Assembly (NCBI RefSeq): GCF_905147045.1
Contig: NC_065892.1
Span: 13,115,501-13,179,500, forward strand
DNA from: Nymphalis io
Taxonomy: Eukaryota; Arthropoda; Insecta; Lepidoptera; Nymphalidae
Length of the DNA: 64,000 bases
Direction: 5' to 3'
Below the pieces are notes generated by a model, which saw nothing but the letters and a program-made list of their open reading frames with translations, made no database searches and was not told the DNA's origin. This document shows positions 57,526-64,000 of this stretch, one piece after another. How positions within the stretch are numbered: the stretch's first letter is position 1; every line of letters starts with the position of its first letter. Made by a program: the position numbers and the translations under genes.

Positions 57526-60500
57526 GGTACACGGATTCTTGTATTTAAAAAAGCAAAGAGGGTAAACTAAATTTATAGTTTCGAATAACGTTCTAGAATA
57601 CTAGCTCGATGTGATAACTTAATTTGACAAACGTCAAAGCGAATGTCCAAAGAAATTGCCGACTTACGATACGATCTATCTATTTGTTCATAAATCAATT
57701 TGTTTCGATGTATTAAAGAGGAATATTTTGATGTTGTTTGTTTATGAATACAGCTTTTTTATTATATAGCACTAATACTAATACAAATATAATATTTTAT
57801 CTAAAAATTACAAACTCAAGACATAAAAACTAAAGCGAATTTAATATAAACTATATAATTTTTCTGTTTGGTTAGATCTTTCTATCTCATTCCAATTTTA
57901 AAATTAATGAACAAAGACTACACAATATTTTTCATCTTATACATTTAAATATCGTTAGCTTAAATTTTATAACAACTATTAGAAACGTTCTCATAAAAAT
58001 ATATTACACCAAAAATAATATAAAATACTTTATTTATCATTACTGAGATTACTAAATTATCAATATCATAATATAATCGATAAAAACTATCGACCCGTCA
58101 CAAACTCAATATATTTATACGAACATTACAAACACTATTTTATCCCATATTAAATTTAAAACAATATCACGTTTCAAGAACATATTCATAATTCGAAACA
58201 CGTATAAATTTACAAAAATAAACCATATGTCGAAACGGACATTTTAAAACTATTCGCTTACCAAGAATCGCTCAGAGGCGCTATAAATCGATTATTCGAT
58301 TGTGGGTATTCGAGTGACAATCGTACGATGATCCCTTGATTTTTATATTGGAATAGGTTTATTCGACATGTGTAGGGACTGTGTTGGTTCTTGAGAGATC
58401 TTTTTACATTGGACGTTCCTTTTAACTTCAATAGTTAATATATCGGTGTTAGCTGCGATGCATAGTTATTTCTCGCACGTTCGTCGTAAAGGTCGACGGA
58501 CTCATTGTTGTTGGTGCTGATATGGTAGTCTTTATTGTAATAGAAAATATTTAGTAGTCATTTGCAAGTGGGTTACGAATCGTTTAGATGATTCACGTGC
58601 TAAAGACATGAATGATAATTTATATTTATTGATCCTGTAATTTTTTTATCGGATACACGGAGAGGAAGTTGCCATATTTTTGCGTTTAAATGTGAATTTC
58701 TCAGGATATTGTATAAATATTTATGAAAATACTTTATTCTTAATTGTAATATATTTGCGACTGGGTCGTGACGTGTTTTTTTTTTAATATATAAATCTAG
58801 TCCATCAGTAGCGTGTTTCAACATCATTACGCATAAATATAAAAATTATTGGTAAATATTATACATTCCGATAAATTTTTAATCTAGGAATACGTACTTA
58901 TTTAGTAATTTTGATTATTGAAACACTGGTTGCTTACACTACTACTTGTAAAGTACAAGAAACTACTTCATGCTCCTATTTTAAAGAAAAACAGGGTCAC
59001 CTCAATAATTTTATTTCAAATGAACAAAAATACATCACAATTAAAGCTGATAAGGAAAAAAAGAACAAAAATCCATTATAACATTAAGTAGCGTATAAAA
59101 TTATTTTGAAATTATTTCACATCCAAAAATTTGCAAAACTGTTACAAGAATATCCAGCAAATTGTATTCCAATATTATTAAGGATTCCTATCTTTGCATC
59201 TTCTATGTAGGTAGACTTTCCAACCGAGGTAAAATTAATAAAATACATGGGAGATATTGACTTTTGACAAGGAAGTCTCTGTGCTTAGCATATACACGAT
59301 TAGTAGTTCAATTTATACGGTGCGACTTACCTTCCGATATAATTCGTTGTTATTTCATGAAACATGTAAAAGAATCAATCGTTTTTGGCTTCGCGACTGT
59401 AATTTTATTTTTAATTGGTTTTTGAAATCAAAGTCATGTTTATAAAGAATATGGTTTTGTTATTGTTAATATATGATAAAGAAAAATAAACTGTGCGAGG
59501 TTAGCATTTACGAATCGGGATCATAGACAAAGGGCAATCAATATTAAGTTAATTTTCAAATAGAATTATCATATGTTACGCTTTAGTTACACAAAACCGT
59601 TTTACTAATAAATCACACCTCTCTTTCGCTCATAAACTATTTGATATATTAAAGAAGAAGCAAGAAGCAGCTAAGCAATATCATGATATTTCAAGGACAT
59701 CGCGCCATTTATACCTTCAATTAAACAATAGCAAACGTTACAGACTTTCTAAATTATAGAGATTCAATCCCTCCGATTTATCGAGCGATATATCGCATCT
59801 TAAATAGTTTTTAAGGTACTTATTTGAATAATCTCAGACCCAATACACCGTTATCCACTAAGCGGTGACAAGAACATGATTGGTTGACAATTTGACGAGC
59901 GATTAAACCCTGAGTAGGTGTACGTAGGACGTCCTGGGAATAATTCTAATGAGGGACACTTGTGTACGAATGTTTTATCATTATAATTGTCACACGTAGA
60001 AATGAAACATGACTTACACGCATTCGAATAATGCGAACGTATTCTATTTGACAATTGTTATCTAAGGATATAAGATAAAAGGCAGCTTACATATTTTTGC
60101 AGGGTTATATTTGGTGTGATTTGTGGAAGAGAAACAGGAATAATATTTGAATTTAAATTGAACTCAAATCTGAAATTGTAATTCCGTCAGAAATAATTTA
60201 TTGTATTTTGTTGTGAATAAAATATGCTTACTTATATAGTTATTGAACTTTATAGAACAACAGTATGCAGTTTGATACTGTATTTGATGTTATGTACTTC
60301 AGTAAGCTAAATGTCAAACATTTTGAGTTTAAAATGATGTGTCCATTTGTGGTAACGAGAAATATATTATTATATAGATCTTAATCCATTACTCTACTTT
60401 ATATAATACCAAATAATAAATACATAGATAACATATTATATATGTTCCAAATTTATTTCCGACACAAATAGAATGCGTTTATACGTTTCTTTTAAAAAAA

Positions 60501-61780
60501 TTAACAAAATTATAATTAATTTTAAGCGTTAGTTTCTTTGTTGCGTCTTTTTTGTTCGCGTCACATATAATATTAACAGCGTAAAAGTATTGCACAAATA
60601 CGTCAGTATAAATCCATATTACGTGGGAATGAAATAGTGTAGTCAATTTGTGGAATACTTGTGTGCAAAGCGATTAATATGCCTTTCACACACTGCAGGA
60701 GGTCTACGTGGCTCAATAAGAAAATGAAATTTATTTCCTTTCTATTAAGTCTTGTTATTTAAGTGGCTTAGTAATTTACATTTAGAATTTAGTTTCTATT
60801 TAAATTTAGTAAGATTATTATAAATTATATATTAAACTTGAACGTTGGTATTAGAAGGGTAAGGCATTATAAAATTTAAATAGCCTCGAGTACTACCTTC
60901 TACGGCTGCGATCAATCGAATTGCTTACTTTCTGATATCCTATTATGTTTTATTTAATCTGTTGAGTTTTATGGAACTATTTAACAAGTATCTATTGTAA
61001 TATTGTACAAAACAGGCAAAGGTAATGTTTGGCTAAAGCCTGTGGTCAATCGCTAATGTTTCCATATCTAAAAACTTCAATGAAAATTTTAAACTAATGT
61101 TACCATTAATTATTTACACGTACAACAAATAGCTACTTATCTCGCTTCTAAAAAGCACGAGATTCATTCCACTCTGCTCCAATATTTCGACACATTGAAT
61201 TATACATGTTATGTTAACAACTGGTCTATCATTAGAACGGTTAGCGCCGTGCCTATTGATCAGACTTCGATGCATCTACGGCATTCATACTAATGATTTC
61301 TTTGTTTTTTATCGCTTTGTTCCGCCGCGCCTAATGGCAATGTTGGCAGCATTGAGGAATACTTATTCAACAATTACTTCTCGGAATCGTTTCTTTACAT
61401 CTTTAATTTTATTGATTGCGTAAGATGGTTTTAAATATTTGAATTAATTTATTTTTGTCCTTTAAATAGTATTTATATTATTTTTATCAATGTTTATAAT
61501 TATTTAAATCTGTATTGGAACTCGTTGAACTGTCTGTAGTAAGATAATACATTAGAATATTATTTAAATAAAATGATTCAAATAAATGTTTGTATTATTC
61601 ATATATGTTTAATTTATATTATATTTTTGCTAATATACACAGCACAAATAACTAAACAATAATAATGTAACAACAATGTATCTAAATCAAAAGTTATTAT
61701 ATAGGTACACATACATATACAATATGAAAGTATATTTCTTTTAATAAGCAAATATTGTATCAATAGGCTGCTTTGTATAT
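57526..61780. other. Long AT-rich stretch, no gene or repeat recognised
   Basis: Scattered GC-richer words (for example 'aagaatcgctcagaggcgct' near 58264) but no open frame with a domain and no family member that I recognise. It is the largest repeat-poor stretch of the window. Confidence 0.4.
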
Positions 61781-61990
61781 AATACTAGTTGCGCATCCCG
61801 ACTTCGTACGGGTGAAATGAGAATTAATTAAATTATTATTCTTTTAAAAATAAATCCTTGAACCAAAACGTTGCACCACCTGTCGGGTTCAATCTATGCT
61901 ACCAGCCATCAGTAACGGGTCCCTAGCACACACAAAAAAAAACATCAAGATTGGTCCAGCCGCTTACAAGTATATACAGAAGAGTTACAA
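61781..61990 (+). repeat. Family D element, diverged
   Basis: Starts 'actagttgcgcatcccgact' then 'tcgtacgggtgaaatgagaa', with 'gttgcaccacctgtcgggtt' inside, and ends 'catcaagattggtccagccg' before 'gaagagttac'. Head and tail follow the family D order. Confidence 0.65.
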
Positions 61991-62439
61991 ATATATCAAG
62001 AAAAGATTATGTTTTAAACTTAAAATCTAAGATCAAGAATGTATTAAAAATAAAACCATCAGTGAAGACTCAAAGGACAATATTTTTTAATCTAGACTCA
62101 GACGAAATAAGATTTCGGTAAAAGTTCAACTTTTAACGATCTTTCCATATTCAAGGCAACTTCTATTGAGGATTTAATTCTTGCCTTATCTAAGAAACTT
62201 TAATCCTACTGTTCTCGTTGTGAAACTTACGAACCAGTTTACTATCTCGAATCTTCTAGAACATTCGAGACTGTAGCAAGAAGTGAGTGGTGAGTACAAG
62301 AGAACTTACTAGAGACGAAACTATAGAGACTAAACTAATAAAGTAGTAGTTTATGATAACAATTATGAGCTTCTTTATTGAAAGCTGTTGTTACAGTTAT
62401 TTTTGCAAGCAAATTGTTGTATCTCATACGTGTCTCAAG
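61991..62439. other. AT-rich sequence without recognised features
   Basis: Nothing supported. Confidence 0.4.
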
Positions 62440-62620
62440 CTACATTTTTCAAGTCGTCGGTACTGTGCCAGAAAACTTCAGGGCTCGTGTAGACGGCGCC
62501 GCAGCCGCGCTGACACCGCACCGCATAACCATGTAGAATGAATGCTACCGTGACGCCACCGCGACGCCGCTGCAACTCCATCCTACGACTCTCGCTTGAT
62601 TTTGCTTCGCTTAATTCGCT
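62440..62620. other. CpG-rich island, possible DNA-transposon relic
   Basis: A sharp G+C and CpG rise. 'cagggctcgtgtagacggcg' at 62478 looks like the end of some insect inverted-repeat elements (cagggctcgt.tagac), and repeated gacgccNN/gccgc units follow to about 62570. No matching opposite end was found. Frames on both strands (plus 62353-62541, minus 62435-62647) give arginine-rich strings without a domain. Confidence 0.35.
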
Positions 62621-63534
62621 GCTAACAACAAATTTATAAAGTTTCAACTAATTCAGGTGAAATGTAACGTACAAAATATTAACATGCACAAGCATGAAAT
62701 TTTATATGGAAGGTATTCATTCGGAGTTTCACACTATCATATCATTTATATTTTGTTCGAGTGTCAAATTTGAAATTCGAATATACGTCGCTGCCAAATG
62801 AGCTGCGATATCCCAGTTAGAATAAGCAAATCTTTATCGAATATTGTGAGTCTATACCCATGGAATTTTAAATTTTCATAGTCTTAAGGAAACTAGTCAA
62901 TTGTGCAGGAGATGTTATAGTGTACAAATGTATGCACACAGGTGTATTTTCTCTTCCATCACTCACGCAGTTCGATTAAGTACTTCATGTCACGCTGTAA
63001 TTTATCAAAGGGCTGCTACTAATTCTCGACAATAAACCCAATTATTTATACCGGCCCCACTCGGTATAAGAAACTGGGACTTCACGATCTGCTGCTATAC
63101 AAGCCACTAGATCACGCATAAACGTAAACAAAAATATGTTGACATATCTTTAGCTTAAAGCAAACCCGACTGATTCTTTGGCGTTCAAATTAGATGAATG
63201 CGAAACTCAAGCAAGTATCCCATTACCCCAATTTTTAGTATGATTTATCTTTCATACATTGTAAGTATTATATTGACAGTAGAGTAGTATAATCTAAACT
63301 TGACTTGAATTCAAATATGACCTACTTGGTCCGGATGCGTGAAGTTATCTACGTGACTTCTGATACCGAAGAGTTACGAGAGATGTTTTATTATTTAAAC
63401 ACAGCTGACAATATCTATAGCGACATCATCGCAACCGAGGCATCGATATTTACTAGATCGCACGAATGCAGGCGAAGAAAAATGGCTTCCAGGTACTTGT
63501 TACAGAAATTTTATTTTAAATGGGGTATCTAAAG
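62621..63534. other. Mixed sequence, no gene recognised
   Basis: 63305-63532 is open on plus for 75 codons in slightly GC-richer DNA (MNSNMTYLVRMREVIYVTS...). I recognise no domain. It could be a small exon or chance. Confidence 0.3.
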
Positions 63535-63612
63535 TCAGGGGCTGAACTACCTGGACCGTATAAAGTGGTACAGATTAGAGGCCTATTCCCAGCCGTAGGT
63601 GGAGTCTGACGG
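63535..63612 (+). pseudogene. Possible RTE-type LINE 3' end relic
   Basis: The plus frame gives KWYRLEAYSQP then a stop, and the DNA 'gaggcctattcccagccgta' resembles the 'gaggcctatgtNcagcagtg' ending of the RTE fragments. Followed by a (ttta)-rich tail, 'atatatttatttatttaat'. Short, so only moderately sure. Confidence 0.4.
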
Positions 63613-64000
63613 AAGATAATGAAAATATATTTATTTATTTAATTTATATGAAATTCCCTGGTAACCTTTGAGATCTCAGAATGTTATACATATTTCTATA
63701 TATATAAACGTGTGATTCTCAGCTTTGAACCGGACTCAATATAATATCGTTATATACATGTAGTTTCTAAGCCCTTTGATCAACTTAGTCTGGAGTTTCT
63801 GTTACCAAATTAACACTTCTGACGTCATCACGTTTAACAATGGCCATTGTACTAACCGCGCTAATTACTAGCTAATGTTGCATCAATGGTTATGTGACTT
63901 TGTGGTTAACGAGCCGTCAGGACATACGTTCATGTTATAAATTCGCTTTTCCCCATTGAAAACTTTGATGGGTAATGTAATGGACAGTCTATTATAAAAT
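63613..64000. other. Window end, no feature recognised
   Basis: AT-rich with no supported element. Confidence 0.45.

Noticed and set aside
1..64000. CRISPR arrays, operons, bacterial promoters or phage genes
   Set aside because: No spaced identical repeats, no dense coding and clear eukaryotic retroposons throughout.

Overview
The window looks like gene-poor, AT-rich nuclear DNA from a lepidopteran insect, probably a butterfly of the nymphalid group. The lepidopteran call rests on the repeats. It is dense with interspersed families that I recognise from moth and butterfly genomes: tRNA-headed SINEs, a short A-tailed element ending in a 'tggcccatatgctcgtccgcc' motif (Metulj-like; the name is tentative), fragments starting with the 'actagttgNNgcccgcg' motif, and 3' ends of an RTE-type LINE ending in the peptide motif GEAYVQQWT. 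I found no complete protein-coding gene, rRNA, genuine tRNA or CRISPR array, and no convincing exon chain. The sequence is best read as intergenic or long-intron DNA.

Layout. 1-9 kb: SINE-2 and SINE-A copies (the SINE-A copy sits between two 77-bp direct repeats), two adjacent palindromes at 2.4-2.5 kb, an A-tailed element at 4.4 kb, a SINE-3 copy at 5.5 kb and an RTE 3' end at 8.3 kb. 9-17 kb: a GC-richer block of uncertain origin at 9.6 kb, a GC-rich structured island at 13.7 kb, and a SINE-A copy with a perfect 10-bp target duplication at 15.6 kb. 17-29 kb: an inverted pair of A-tailed elements, SINE-2 and SINE-A copies, and two inverted copies of an unclassified GC-rich element at 24.6 and 25.8 kb. 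29-41 kb: mostly unique AT-rich DNA with old repeats, plus an RTE 3' end that meets a SINE-A copy tail to tail at 35.5 kb. 41-64 kb: A-tailed elements (one split by a LINE fragment at 54 kb), SINE-3 copies, a 19-bp-arm hairpin at 53.2 kb, and a GC-rich island at 62.5 kb.

Functionally the repeats behave as one retroposition community. SINE-A has a Pol III promoter-like head (A and B boxes), and its 3' end resembles the 3' end of the RTE LINE whose fragments lie in the same window. This fits a SINE that borrows the LINE reverse transcriptase. Several short GC-richer unique stretches may be regulatory DNA, but the sequence alone cannot show that. No previously undescribed protein system is evident. 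The most interesting signals are structural: a long target duplication, a nested insertion, palindromes, and an unclassified GC-rich element.
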